Part shown: positions 16,794 through 25,758 of the stretch, piece after piece
Numbering within the stretch: position 1 is the stretch's first letter
Layout of the letters: every line of letters starts with the position of its first letter
NCBI GenBank assembly: GCA_951812755.1
Contig: OX638329.1
Location: 5,481,563 to 5,545,562, forward strand
From: an uncultured Latescibacterota bacterium
GTDB lineage: Bacteria > Latescibacterota > UBA2968
Direction of reading: 5' to 3'
DNA: 64,000 nucleotides
Notes under the pieces: generated by a model
Database searches by the model: none
Seen by the model: only the letters and a program-made list of their open reading frames with translations
Told to the model about the DNA's origin: nothing
Position numbers and translations under genes: made by a program

Positions 16794-17765
16794 TCATTCT
16801 GTATTCTCCGGGTTCTTTTTAACTGTGGGCCTCGGAATGATAAAGATAATATCATCGTAATCCGCTGCGACAACTGTCCCCGTATTATTTGAATCGGTAA
16901 GCAGTGCTAAAACATCGACTGGACGGGGATCACCACCGAACAAACGGCGATAGTCTTGATATGCATTCACTTCTTCCCAAACCCATTTTTTTGAATCATC
17001 TGTACCGCTACGCAACACAATAGTATATTGCCTGCTGCTCTCAATGACCGTGCCTTTGGGAAGTGTTGCACTCCAGATATATTTGAGTCTTTTGGCTAAC
17101 ATATTTGTCCCAAAAATCAGCCGCACAGCAGCGGCACTGTCATTTTTGTCGTCGTCGGTCTCATCAGACCCCTCTGGTAAATTGTGTACCCGCCAGCGCC
17201 AGCGCAATTTTTGGAATGAACGCAAACTGACGTTGATTTCTCTGCCGCGATACGTGACCTTTGCTTCTCTCCCAAAATTTACGGCACCGCCTTTTGTCTT
17301 CGCGGTAAGATAATGGTTATTGTCTTCTTGTAAGATCCGATAGTAAACATCTTCTTTTTTAGTTTCGCTAAATCGCCAGCCCGACCGTCCTTCCCAGATC
17401 TTATCGGGATAAGAATTCAAAAATCGCGGATAGTCAAAGGTATCGAGAACACGAGTGGAGTCCCCTGCAGGCGTGACCCAGTGGGCAGGTGGTTGCGAAG
17501 GATCTGTTATTTTGAGTGTAGTCGAAGGATCGAGATCTAACCTGGATGGATCGGTCATTGCAGGATCCGTCGAGAGCAGAGAGTCAACGACCGTAGAATC
17601 AACAGATACAGAGACAACCGGTTGAACGCCCGTAGAATCGGAACCGGCAGCAAAGCATATGCTGTATCCAAAATCAATAACAAAGACCACGAGCACGCAC
17701 AGTCTGAGAACCATGTTTATCAAGTATATGCTGATAAAGTCAGTATGGGAACGCAATCCCATCAT
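16794..17765 (-). CDS. DUF3047 family exported protein
   Basis: A 323-residue protein matching the DUF3047 pattern: WRFSETKKEDVYYRILQEDN, LRWRWRVHNLPEG, then AAAVRLIFGTNM, LKYIWSATLPKGTVIES and VVAADYDDIIFI. These proteins are secreted and of unknown function. Here a Ser/Asp/Thr-rich linker of about 60 residues precedes the domain. The start is unclear: an ATG at 17765 overlaps the upstream stop, while Met18 (17714) begins a cleaner signal peptide, MVLRLCVLVVFVIDFGYSIC ending FAAG. It is followed by the beta-barrel gene, suggesting an envelope pair. Confidence 0.75.
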   Translation of the reverse strand: MMGLRSHTDFISIYLINMVLRLCVLVVFVIDFGYSICFAAGSDSTGVQPVVSVSVDSTVVDSLLSTDPAMTDPSRLDLDPSTTLKITDPSQPPAHWVTPAGDSTRVLDTFDYPRFLNSYPDKIWEGRSGWRFSETKKEDVYYRILQEDNNHYLTAKTKGGAVNFGREAKVTYRGREINVSLRSFQKLRWRWRVHNLPEGSDETDDDKNDSAAAVRLIFGTNMLAKRLKYIWSATLPKGTVIESSRQYTIVLRSGTDDSKKWVWEEVNAYQDYRRLFGGDPRPVDVLALLTDSNNTGTVVAADYDDIIFIIPRPTVKKNPENTE

Positions 17766-18640
17766 CCAACCCCGCCGTAACCAATAAAAAATCGACTTTT
17801 ATAAAGTTGATTTTCCACATTGCTGGTGACAGCCGATAGAAATCCAGAACGAGCTGCGGCTGCACCCCAATTGCCATATTTGTCAATGGCGATATAAGCC
17901 ATCTGAAAGGGACGCGCAGAGGGAACGCGCGCAATGAGATGTTGTACAACAGCTTCGCAGGCTTCCTGCGGCGATTTGCCCTGCCGCATGTGTTCAACAA
18001 CAGCAAACGACCCGCAGGTCCGAGCAATTTCCTCACCGCGACCAGTAGCCGCGGCAGCACCTGCGTCATTATCTGTATAAAGGCCCGAGCCAATAAGCGG
18101 TGAATCGCCGACGCGGCCGGGCAACTTAAACGCCGCACCGCTTGTAGTACAGGCCGCCGCGAGATTTCCGTGCTGGTCAAGCGCGATCATGCCAATAGTA
18201 TCGTGGACATCTGCGGGAGGACCTGTTCGCTCCCTTTTCCACTTTTTCCAGGCTCTTCGCCCGTGCTCGGTAAGCATATTGCATTCTTCAAAGCCCTGTG
18301 CACGAGCAAATTTCAGCGCGCCATTGCCCACGAGAAAAACGTGATCGGTTTTCTCCATCACGCGCCGCGCCACAGCAGTGGGCGTGGCAATCTTTCTAAG
18401 TCCAGCCACCGCACCATAACCGAGGTTGCGTCCGTCCATAACCGCGGCATCGACTTCGACCTCACCCTCGGCATTGGGATATCCGCCGAATCCAACGCTC
18501 CTGACCGCAGGATCGCGTTCCGCCACTTCGACACCCCGCACAACAGCATCGAGCGCAGAGCCACCGCTTTTCAAAATTTCCCAGGCGGGCTGATTAGAAG
18601 CGAGACCAAATCGCCATGTGGATACAACAATGTGGGACAT
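17762..18640 (-). CDS. N4-(beta-N-acetylglucosaminyl)-L-asparaginase / isoaspartyl peptidase (Ntn-hydrolase)
   Basis: A 292-residue Ntn-hydrolase of the glycosylasparaginase family. VDAAVMDGRNLGYGAVAGL and the autoprocessing site DVHDTIGMIALD, with the nucleophile Thr148, are clear; after self-cleavage Thr148 becomes the N-terminus of the beta subunit. RVGDSPLIGSGLYTDNDAGA binds the substrate amino acid. The enzyme cleaves GlcNAc-Asn or asparagine-type bonds. No signal peptide is visible at the chosen start (MSHIVVSTWRFG), although many homologues are exported. It lies 32 bases after the amidohydrolase gene and overlaps the DUF3047 gene by 4 bases. Confidence 0.92.
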   Translation of the reverse strand: MSHIVVSTWRFGLASNQPAWEILKSGGSALDAVVRGVEVAERDPAVRSVGFGGYPNAEGEVEVDAAVMDGRNLGYGAVAGLRKIATPTAVARRVMEKTDHVFLVGNGALKFARAQGFEECNMLTEHGRRAWKKWKRERTGPPADVHDTIGMIALDQHGNLAAACTTSGAAFKLPGRVGDSPLIGSGLYTDNDAGAAAATGRGEEIARTCGSFAVVEHMRQGKSPQEACEAVVQHLIARVPSARPFQMAYIAIDKYGNWGAAAARSGFLSAVTSNVENQLYKSRFFIGYGGVG

Positions 18641-18672
18641 CGCCTTCTTTCTATCTGAATTTTGAACCTTTT

Positions 18673-19968
18673 CTATTCTCCCATCGCCCGATAAATCGCA
18701 TCTCGCGTACCTTCGAGATCAAAACACTCGTACTGGTTGTCGTACATCACACGCGACGCAATATGCATGGCCTGTGACTCGGTCAGATAGCCCTCTTCCA
18801 CTTCTGCTTCGAGGGTTTTGTCAAGCCAGAAACGGGTTTGAAATGCGTAAGCAGCGGCGCTGGTGGGCCAGCGCGTATCGCCACCAAAAACAAAGAGCTT
18901 GTTGATAGGAGCACCGTGGATAAATCGGCGGACAAAGTCGCCTGAAGCATAGGGATTGATAGACCAGGCCCAGCACAGATCTGCCCAGACATTTTTGTAG
19001 TGCTTGGTCAACGCAATGAGTTCATCGCTATAGGGATAGGCAATGTGCATAAGCACAAAGCGAGCGTCGAGATACTTAGCCAAAAGCGCGCAGAGATTGC
19101 CAGATTTGATGCGGTCAACAGGCATGCGATTATTACCGGCATAATAGCCCGTATGGATTTTGAAAGGTAAATTGTGTTCAATAGTCAGTTCCACACCGCG
19201 TGCCCAGCACCAGTCGCCAAGGCACAATCGCATCGCTTCGGAAACATTATTATTTGAGCTAAGCGTGGCGTAAAGCGCGCGTTCGACATCGCCGCGAGCG
19301 CGCGCTTGCCAATTGAGGGTGCGATTATACGCATGTTGGGCTTTAACCGCAATAGCACAAGGCGCATGTTTCTCAAATATAGCCTCCATCGCCTTCTGAA
19401 GAGAATCGAGATCAACCACGGTAATACCGGTATCTTGGGCAATGGCTTCCTGGTCTATCTGTCCACTGCAAAACCCCGCCCATGAGAGATCGTAAAGAAA
19501 AAAGTCGGGACCAGATTCGTCGGGAGCGCAGGGCCAGGAAGAATCATCTGTTTGAATATGGTCGAGATTCGCGACTTCGCGCAGCAAATTGTAGCGACCG
19601 CCGGGAGTACGCAGTTCGGTCAATTTTTCCTGTGCAGGTGCAAGCACATCGGGCGTGAGTTCGTCAAAACCATACACATCGGTGACAATGCGCCGCACAG
19701 CCTCGCCATAACCCGTGTATTGCGTGGCCTCCCACGCCGCGCGAACACCTTCAAAACGCCCGGCAAGGTCTGGGTCTGAAGCATCTGTGAGACGCCTCAG
19801 GGCTTCCTGTGATGCACCAGCCGTAATGAGATCAGCAGGCACATAATTGCCAAAGAGATCCTGCAATACGTCGGGACCATCGTCAAGCCAGTCAGGCTCC
19901 CGACGAAGATGCTCGTGCGTATCGCACAGCGCGGTCTGTTTGATATGTTCAGACAAGTTGGTGGTCAT
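18673..19968 (-). CDS. Amidohydrolase-superfamily protein (glucuronate isomerase-like fold)
   Basis: A 431-residue protein with the metal site of the amidohydrolase superfamily: CDTHEHL (His18, His20) at the start, then NLPFKIHTGYY, FVLMHIAYPY and the late Asp in VFGGDTRWPTS. The long insert and helical C-terminus resemble uronate isomerase and related amidohydrolase-2 proteins. Whether it isomerises a uronate or hydrolyses a lactone or amide is open. It is 16 bases after an SDR gene and upstream of the glycosylasparaginase gene, so a role in sugar-acid or amino-sugar breakdown is plausible. No signal peptide. Confidence 0.8.
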   Translation of the reverse strand: MTTNLSEHIKQTALCDTHEHLRREPDWLDDGPDVLQDLFGNYVPADLITAGASQEALRRLTDASDPDLAGRFEGVRAAWEATQYTGYGEAVRRIVTDVYGFDELTPDVLAPAQEKLTELRTPGGRYNLLREVANLDHIQTDDSSWPCAPDESGPDFFLYDLSWAGFCSGQIDQEAIAQDTGITVVDLDSLQKAMEAIFEKHAPCAIAVKAQHAYNRTLNWQARARGDVERALYATLSSNNNVSEAMRLCLGDWCWARGVELTIEHNLPFKIHTGYYAGNNRMPVDRIKSGNLCALLAKYLDARFVLMHIAYPYSDELIALTKHYKNVWADLCWAWSINPYASGDFVRRFIHGAPINKLFVFGGDTRWPTSAAAYAFQTRFWLDKTLEAEVEEGYLTESQAMHIASRVMYDNQYECFDLEGTRDAIYRAMGE

Positions 19969-19984
19969 GTATTTATTCCTTTCA

Positions 19985-20752
19985 TCATCTCGCGATTTTC
20001 AACCAATATCCCCCATCCACACTCAACACCGTCCCCGTAATATAGTCGGCAGCGTCGGAACAGAGAAACGCGGCGGCATTGGCAATATCTTCCGGCGTCC
20101 CCAGACGCTTCCAGGGCAGCGTGGTGGCAGCCTCGCGGATCTGTTCTTCAGTCGCATATTGACGCTCACCGGGCGTGTCGATATACCCGGGCGTAATCAC
20201 ATTGGCGCGAATGCGGTGATCGGTAAGCTCGTTGGCAATAGTCGCCGACATCTGATTGATCCCTGCCTTCGCTGCATTATAGGGCAATGAGGTCGGAAAG
20301 GGAATATTGGACAAAACAGAACTAATAAAGAGAATCGCCCCGCCATCGCCCTGTTTGACCATCTGGCGGGCACCGGCCTGCGCCATGTGGAAAGCCCCCC
20401 AAAACGTGACCTCAAGCGTGCGACGCGCACCTTCTAATTCCAGATCAATAAAAGGTTCGCGCTTGCTGTAATACGCATTGGAAACCACAATATCGAGACG
20501 CCCAAATCGCTCAACCGCGGCAGCGACCATCGCATCCACCGCATCGCGATCAGACACATCTGCTCCATAGACGAGCGCATCGGACCCCGCACTGCGAATC
20601 TCAGCAACGACCTCCTCAGCCTCGTCGGGATGCGTGCGATAATTGACCACAACCTTTGCGCCCGAACGCCCCATCCGAAGGGCTATACCGCGCCCAATAC
20701 CGCGCGACGCGCCAGAAATAAGCGCGACCTTCCCATCTAAATTAATATTCAT
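19985..20752 (-). CDS. Short-chain dehydrogenase/reductase (SDR)
   Basis: A 255-residue classical SDR. The NAD(P) loop is SGASRGIGRGIA, the acidic adenine pocket GADVSD, the catalytic Ser in LFISSVLS and the Tyr-Lys pair in YNAAKAG; TGTVLSVDGGYWL closes the fold. Arg after the first strand (VVVNYRTHPDE) suggests NADPH use. The start at 20752 follows AAGGAG by 6 bases; the longer frame would run back into the VOC gene. It overlaps the VOC gene by 4 bases, so the two are translationally coupled. Resembles enoyl-ACP reductase FabL and 3-ketoacyl reductases, so the substrate is uncertain. Confidence 0.92.
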   Translation of the reverse strand: MNINLDGKVALISGASRGIGRGIALRMGRSGAKVVVNYRTHPDEAEEVVAEIRSAGSDALVYGADVSDRDAVDAMVAAAVERFGRLDIVVSNAYYSKREPFIDLELEGARRTLEVTFWGAFHMAQAGARQMVKQGDGGAILFISSVLSNIPFPTSLPYNAAKAGINQMSATIANELTDHRIRANVITPGYIDTPGERQYATEEQIREAATTLPWKRLGTPEDIANAAAFLCSDAADYITGTVLSVDGGYWLKIAR

Positions 20753-21174
20753 AAAGAACTCCTTGGCAGACCGGTACCCGGCCACTGATCATCGCTGGAC
20801 GTAATATCTACCGTGATGCCATCGGGATCCTCCACTTTGAAAGCACCCTCTTCGAGCTTGTCCGCAGCCAGGGGCTGCTTACCGCCCAGACCATCGGAAA
20901 AAATCTCGTAACCCATATCCGTCAAACGCCGCGCCGCAGCTTCCAGATTGGGAACCCGAATACCAATATGCAGATAATCCAGCATCCCGCTGACGTGCTC
21001 TGGGCGAGAAGGTCCATTGTGCTGAAAAATGCGAAAATTGTGATATCCATCGGTCAGATCAAAAGATTGACCTCGATCTTGAACAAGACGCAAACCCAGG
21101 CCATCTCGCCAGAAGCGGATGGTCTCCTCAATATCTGTGGCGCGCACGCCAATATGAACAAGTGTAGTAGCCAT
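20749..21174 (-). CDS. VOC-family protein (glyoxalase/bleomycin-resistance/dioxygenase fold)
   Basis: A 141-residue protein. LVHIGVRATDIEETIRFWRD and LDYLHIGIRVPNLEAAARRL are the two beta-alpha-beta-beta-beta halves of a vicinal oxygen chelate domain, and KVEDPDGITVDI supplies the last metal ligand Asp. His7, a residue near His91 and the C-terminal acidic residue would bind the metal. The start at 21174 follows a strong AGGAGG. It is the first gene of the SDR-amidohydrolase-asparaginase run. Could be a lyase, epimerase or ring-cleaving enzyme. Confidence 0.88.
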   Translation of the reverse strand: MATTLVHIGVRATDIEETIRFWRDGLGLRLVQDRGQSFDLTDGYHNFRIFQHNGPSRPEHVSGMLDYLHIGIRVPNLEAAARRLTDMGYEIFSDGLGGKQPLAADKLEEGAFKVEDPDGITVDITSSDDQWPGTGLPRSSL

Positions 21175-21213
21175 GATGGTATTCCTCCTATTGAAGATTA
21201 ATCTGTGTATCCT

Positions 21214-21237
21214 GGGCGAAACATGCCTCGCCCCTAC
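21214..21237. repeat. Intergenic hairpin repeat, family 2
   Basis: GGGCGAAACATGCCTCGCCC followed by CTAC, an imperfect palindrome with the same arms as the copies at 38325 and 45652. The rest of the gap to 21325 includes words such as tttttatctgtgttatctgcg, similar to 9290-9313, and a second small inverted repeat, GCAGGGACATGCCTGCGG (21301-21318). No gene. Confidence 0.75.
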
Positions 21238-21325
21238 GCCTCTGTGGTTTCTCGCCTTTGTTTTTATCTGTGTTATCTGCGTCCATCCCTGCTTACACCC
21301 GCAGGGACATGCCTGCGGATTTGCC

Positions 21326-23077
21326 TCACCGCTGATCCCATAATTGCTGCATCTCCGCACTCGATTTGAGCAACTCGTCCAGCGTCCCCACACCCTCAAT
21401 ACGACCATTTTTCAGAACGACAATTTGATCTGCGCGGCGAAGCGCGGGACGGCGGTGAGAAACCACGAGACAGGTAGCCCGGCGGTTTTCAAAAACGCGC
21501 CGCCAAAGAACGCGCTCGGTTTCCACATCCAGCGCAGAAGACAGATCATCAAAAACCAAAAGTTCGGGATCGCGGATAAACATACGCGCGGCAGCAGTGC
21601 GCTGAATTTGACCGCCGGAAAGTTTGACACCGCGCGGCCCAACAATCGTATCCAGGCCGTTTTCAAGGGTGGGAATATCGGTCTCCATGACGCCATTGTA
21701 AAGCGCGTGTTCGAGTGCTCGTGGATCATCGGGCAATCCCAAAAGAATATTATCGCGCAGAGACTCGCTGAAAAGACGCGGGATTTGCGGCGTATAAGCA
21801 CAGCGCGGAGGCGTAAAAAAAGTTTTGGGATCCGCCACCTTCTCACCATTCCAGTAAATATCCCCACTCGCAAGCGGAAGAACACCGAGAAGTGATCGGA
21901 TAAGCGTGGTCTTTCCCGATCCGATTTGCCCCGTAATAACCGTAAACGATCCAGCGGGGATGACGATGTCAATATCGTAAATGCCATTTTCAGATTTGGG
22001 ATAAGTATATGTCATATTGCGAATGGTAAGTGCGTTGAGCCTGTCAGATTCCACACGGGATGGCAACACCAGTCCATCGGGTTCTCTATTGAGATAAACA
22101 TCTGTGTGTTGAGAGATGCGTTCGCGGGGCATATCTTCAATAGTATAAGCCATCCGAAAATAAGAAACTTCGGCGCGTTTGTGATTGGTGAGAATGGTCC
22201 CAAGCAGGGAACCGCTTCGGGCGACCTGACCGACATAAGTAGCAAAAAGTGCCATATCGCCAACCGTGAACGCACCCGACTTCATTTTTTCCGCCACGAG
22301 AATCAGAATAACGCCCGTGGCAATATGCCCCAGATTGAAATTGATCGAACTGAGAATCTGAGTAAAAAGATTGTCGATAAGAGTAGAAATGCGGCGCGCA
22401 TCATTGAGTTGCCGAAAGCGATCAATCACATGGGCTTGCGTGGTAGCAACTTTGACAGCGAGAATAGATTGAAACATCTCATTGATAAAATTGGTGGATC
22501 GCTCTGTTGCTATGCGCTGTGCGGTGCGGTATTTGTGAATATAGTTGCGGGCAAAATCGACAACAATAACCACCCCTATCGCCGGTATAATCGTGATAAA
22601 AGTGATATAGGGATCGATTTTCGACATATAAGAAATGGCGAGTACCGCAAAAACGAGATTGCCCCACATATGGATGTAGCGATCGAGATATTGAATAATG
22701 CCCAATACATCGTCGCGGAATCGGTTGGTCACTTCACCAGATGCGGTAGAAATCTGTCCCGGGTCTCGAACCTCGAGAATAGCAGTCATAAGATTTTTCC
22801 GCAAAAGCGTTTCAATAGCATACCACCAGCGCGGCCAGGCAAAAGCTGAACCGAGAAGGGCGATGCGATCGCCAATCTCAACGGCGACAAAAAGGGCGAC
22901 AAGCGACCAGGCGGTAAACCCCGCTTCGGCCTGACCAGTGAGCGCGTCAAAAAAACCCTTCATAATAACGCCCGCGAGAAAAGGCGCAATATCGTCAATA
23001 CCGCGAAAAAATATCGTGGCAAAAAAAAGTCCGGGACGATACTTGAGCAATCGCCATGTCGTTTGGCCCATCGTCAT
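21326..23077 (-). CDS. ABC exporter half-transporter, degenerate-site subunit
   Basis: A 583-residue fused membrane-ATPase protein. Residues 1-320 hold six helices of a type IV exporter; the ATPase has Walker [10 protein letters not shown] (383-391), signature LSGGQ (486-490) and H-loop His541. The Walker B reads LLVFDD (506-511), so Asp511 replaces the catalytic Glu. Its partner gene, immediately upstream and overlapping by 4 bases, has an intact Walker B but an altered signature. The pair therefore makes one active and one degenerate ATP site, as in TM287/288, BmrCD and LmrCD. It probably exports lipids or drugs. Confidence 0.93.
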   Translation of the reverse strand: MTMGQTTWRLLKYRPGLFFATIFFRGIDDIAPFLAGVIMKGFFDALTGQAEAGFTAWSLVALFVAVEIGDRIALLGSAFAWPRWWYAIETLLRKNLMTAILEVRDPGQISTASGEVTNRFRDDVLGIIQYLDRYIHMWGNLVFAVLAISYMSKIDPYITFITIIPAIGVVIVVDFARNYIHKYRTAQRIATERSTNFINEMFQSILAVKVATTQAHVIDRFRQLNDARRISTLIDNLFTQILSSINFNLGHIATGVILILVAEKMKSGAFTVGDMALFATYVGQVARSGSLLGTILTNHKRAEVSYFRMAYTIEDMPRERISQHTDVYLNREPDGLVLPSRVESDRLNALTIRNMTYTYPKSENGIYDIDIVIPAGSFTVITGQIGSGKTTLIRSLLGVLPLASGDIYWNGEKVADPKTFFTPPRCAYTPQIPRLFSESLRDNILLGLPDDPRALEHALYNGVMETDIPTLENGLDTIVGPRGVKLSGGQIQRTAAARMFIRDPELLVFDDLSSALDVETERVLWRRVFENRRATCLVVSHRRPALRRADQIVVLKNGRIEGVGTLDELLKSSAEMQQLWDQR

Positions 23078-24834
23078 GCGATAAGTTCCTCCAACCCCGT
23101 ATTGAGCAGGCGAGAAAACTGCGAATTCGGATCTGCGACGAGATCTGTGCGAAGGCCAAATTCCCCCACCTGCCCGTCGTCGAGAATGAGGATATTATCC
23201 ACGCGCTCTACGGTCTCAAGGCGATGCGCAATAATAATACCCGTGCGATCCTGCAACAGGCGTTCCACTGCAAAGTTGATATTCTGCTCCGTTGCGGGAT
23301 CGAGCCGCGATGAGGGCTCGTCCAAAATGACCAGGCCGGGGTCCTTGAGGAAAACGCGGGCAAAGGCGAGCAATTGGGCTTCACCGGCCGAGAGGCTACT
23401 TGCGGCAAGTTCTGTCTCCAACCCCTCGGAGAGAGACGCATACCACGCACCAAGGCCGAGGTCGTCGAGCATGGCGACGATTTTTTTGTCCGGAACACCG
23501 GGCCGAAAAAGGGTGAGGTTGTCGCGTACGCTCGCATTGAAAAGTTGCACATCCTGCGTAACAAGACCGACGTGCTGCCGCAAATCGTCGAGAAAAATGT
23601 CCCGGATATTTTGATCGCCAATGCGGATTTGCCCGCGCTGAATATCGTAAAAGCGAAAGAGCAAACGGGTAATAGTGGTCTTGCCACTGCCCGTGCGCCC
23701 CAACAGACCGAGGGTTTTGCCCGAATCGAGAGAAAAGGAAATATCCCGCAAAATCGGATCGCCAGGATTGTACGCAAAATGGACATTGTCAAACGCAATA
23801 CCCAAAGGCGCTACCTTGAGTTTCTCGGAAGGAGTAGCTAATTTCTCATTCCCATCCTGAATGCCGGTCTGGATGCGGTGAAGTTCTTCAATGCGTTTAA
23901 GCCCAGCAGTGGCGCGTTGTAAATCGTTAATTTGCTGGCTAATTTGAAAAAGCGGTTCGCGCAACATCGACGTATAGTGAAAAATGAGAAAAACCGCGCC
24001 AATTGTAAACGTACCCTCCCGATAAAGCCAGATACCCATGCCCATTGCAAGTGCGTAACCGAGCGCGAACATAATGCCGGTAATCGCACGCAATCCCTCG
24101 CTCATTAACTCGGATTTCTTCACGCGGGCAAAAACGCCGTTATTGACCTTGTAAAACCGATTCACGGTATAGTCACCTGCGCCATTTGTGCGGATGTCTT
24201 CAAGGCCGAGCAACCGCTCTTCGATAAAGCCGTACAGGCGCGCATAACTTTCGCGTTCGGCCGTATAAATGGGCACGGCAATATTGCGCGTGAGATTAAA
24301 AACAATAAAAGCGAGAATTGAAAAAGCAGTCAGAGCTGCGCCCACGCGCCAATCTTCGCGGAAGACGAGAATGAGGACGCCCAAAAGAAAAAATGAGCTT
24401 CCAATAACATGGATGACAAATTGGGAAAAAAAATTGGAAAGTGCCGTCGTATCGCCGTCAACGCGCTCGATCATCTCGCCCGGGGTGTGCGCGTGGTGAA
24501 AGCCCATATCGAGATTGAGACAGTGGTGCGCGAGCGTATTCCGCATCTGATTCGTTGCGCGCCAACCCACGTCCTGGCCGAGATAAGAACTCACGATTTG
24601 CACGCCCTGGCGAATAATGCCAACGGCGAGAAAGGCGATACCCGCCCATACCAGATTTTGCACGGCACCATCTGCCTGCGCCGTATCGATGAAATATCGA
24701 ATAATTTGGGGATTGAGCAGATTGAGACCAATGCCGGTGAACATGAAAACGCCGAGAAAAACAACGCGCTTCCAATGGGGGCGAAGATAGTGTATCAGGA
24801 GGGTGGCATAATGCCTGAGAGGGACGCGTTCCAA
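23074..24834 (-). CDS. ABC exporter half-transporter, catalytic-site subunit
   Basis: A 586-residue half-transporter: six membrane helices (residues 20-300), Walker [10 protein letters not shown] (379-387), Walker B LVILDE with Glu506, H-loop His537, and an altered signature LSAGE (481-485). It pairs with the downstream subunit. Its Walker A/B faces the partner's canonical LSGGQ to form the hydrolysing site, while its own LSAGE faces the partner's Asp511. The start appears to be TTG at 24834 ([13 protein letters not shown]), with only a weak ribosome binding site; a run of eight T on the coding strand sits just upstream. First gene of the two-gene operon. Confidence 0.93.
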   Translation of the reverse strand: MERVPLRHYATLLIHYLRPHWKRVVFLGVFMFTGIGLNLLNPQIIRYFIDTAQADGAVQNLVWAGIAFLAVGIIRQGVQIVSSYLGQDVGWRATNQMRNTLAHHCLNLDMGFHHAHTPGEMIERVDGDTTALSNFFSQFVIHVIGSSFFLLGVLILVFREDWRVGAALTAFSILAFIVFNLTRNIAVPIYTAERESYARLYGFIEERLLGLEDIRTNGAGDYTVNRFYKVNNGVFARVKKSELMSEGLRAITGIMFALGYALAMGMGIWLYREGTFTIGAVFLIFHYTSMLREPLFQISQQINDLQRATAGLKRIEELHRIQTGIQDGNEKLATPSEKLKVAPLGIAFDNVHFAYNPGDPILRDISFSLDSGKTLGLLGRTGSGKTTITRLLFRFYDIQRGQIRIGDQNIRDIFLDDLRQHVGLVTQDVQLFNASVRDNLTLFRPGVPDKKIVAMLDDLGLGAWYASLSEGLETELAASSLSAGEAQLLAFARVFLKDPGLVILDEPSSRLDPATEQNINFAVERLLQDRTGIIIAHRLETVERVDNILILDDGQVGEFGLRTDLVADPNSQFSRLLNTGLEELIA

Positions 24835-24931
24835 AAGGATTCCCGAAGTGAGAAAAAAAATCGACGCCCAAAAAGATCAAAGTTCTTGAAAATTAAGATG
24901 TCGCATGTTAATTTCCAAACGAAATTTAATC

Positions 24932-25088
24932 ACTGATGTTACGCATAGGCACGATATAATGCGCCTGTCATTCTGAGCGTAGCGCAGCGGAGTCGAAGAA
25001 TCTCCTACTAACGCTGGTGGAACAGATGCTTCGGCTCCGTTCCACTCCGCTCAGCATGACAAAAACGCCAGACCTGCGTAACATCAGT
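24932..25088. mobile_element. MITE-like palindromic element (repeat family 1, copy B)
   Basis: 157 bases bounded by perfect 14-base inverted repeats, ACTGATGTTACGCA (24932-24945) and TGCGTAACATCAGT (25075-25088). The interior has GTCATTCTGAGCGTAGCG and, in complement, CGCTCAGCATGAC arms, shared with copies A and C; copy A carries one end (CTGATGTTACGCAT at 2162). The element has no ORF. It fills most of the 312-base gap between the ABC exporter and the DUF6883 gene; the remainder is AT-rich with no gene I can support. Confidence 0.75.
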
Positions 25089-25146
25089 CACTAACACTGT
25101 AATCCAGCTTGTCTTTGAGTAATTTGAACAATATATTTTACCGTAA

Positions 25147-25478
25147 ATGAAACTACCGAATAGAGAAAAAGCGCATATACCTCGAGAAAAAATCCTTGAT
25201 TATCTCCTTTCGCCGACACATCGAGATGGAAAACCCAAGCATGATTTTTTATTCGATTTGGATTTACACGGGAACACTGGGAACAATTAGCAGATGTTTT
25301 AATCCAACATGCCCAATCTCATGATGTCCAGGCATTTTTTGAAACACCTTTTGGCTATCGATATATTATTGAAGGAGTCATTATGTGTCCCGATGGTCGC
25401 CAGCCTGTAATTTTAAGTGTTTGGTTTATTGATGCAAGTGGCAATGCGCCCCGACTGGTGACTGCGTATCCAGCTTGA
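25147..25478 (+). pseudogene. DUF6883 gene, frameshifted
   Basis: The first frame reads MKLPNREKAHIPREKILDYL and continues LSPTHRDGKPKHDFL, then runs to a TAG. The family sequence continues instead in the next frame as FFIRFGFTREHWEQLADVLI, later PFGYRYIIEG, CPDGRQPVILSVWFID and LVTAYPA. The two halves join at a run of six T (25245-25250), where seven would keep the frame, so one base is missing. This may be a real inactivation, a slippery phase-variable tract, or a sequencing error. DUF6883 proteins are small and often sit next to DUF4926, as here, and such pairs look like toxin-antitoxin or immunity modules. Confidence 0.75.
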
Positions 25479-25500
25479 TAAATGTAATTTGAGGATAGCT

Positions 25501-25734
25501 ATGAAAACCATACAAGAACACGATCAGATTATCTTAATGCGTAATTTGACAGAATTTGGCCTTTGCCTGGGCGATATAGGAACTGTTGTACTTGTACATC
25601 AAGCAGGTCGTGGTTATGAGGTAGAATTTCTCACATTGGATGGGAAAACCATTGGCGTCACAACATTGATGGCTGATGAAATACGTCCAATTGGTAGCCG
25701 AGAAGTAGCTCACGCACGGTTGCTGAATACTTAA
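25501..25734 (+). CDS. DUF4926 family protein
   Basis: A 77-residue protein, MKTIQEHDQIILMRNLTEFG, then LCLGDIGTVVLVHQAGRGYE and VEFLTLDGKTIGVTTL. It is a small SH3-like beta barrel typical of DUF4926: the GDIGTVV and GYEVEF motifs are clear. I choose the ATG at 25501, after GAGGATAG, over 25489. It lies 22 bases after the broken DUF6883 gene, its usual neighbour. If the pair is a toxin and its neutraliser, this intact partner next to a broken one is what would be expected after the toxic half was lost. Confidence 0.8.
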   Translation: MKTIQEHDQIILMRNLTEFGLCLGDIGTVVLVHQAGRGYEVEFLTLDGKTIGVTTLMADEIRPIGSREVAHARLLNT

Positions 25735-25758
25735 ACTCTCTTGAAGATTCTACCCCGA

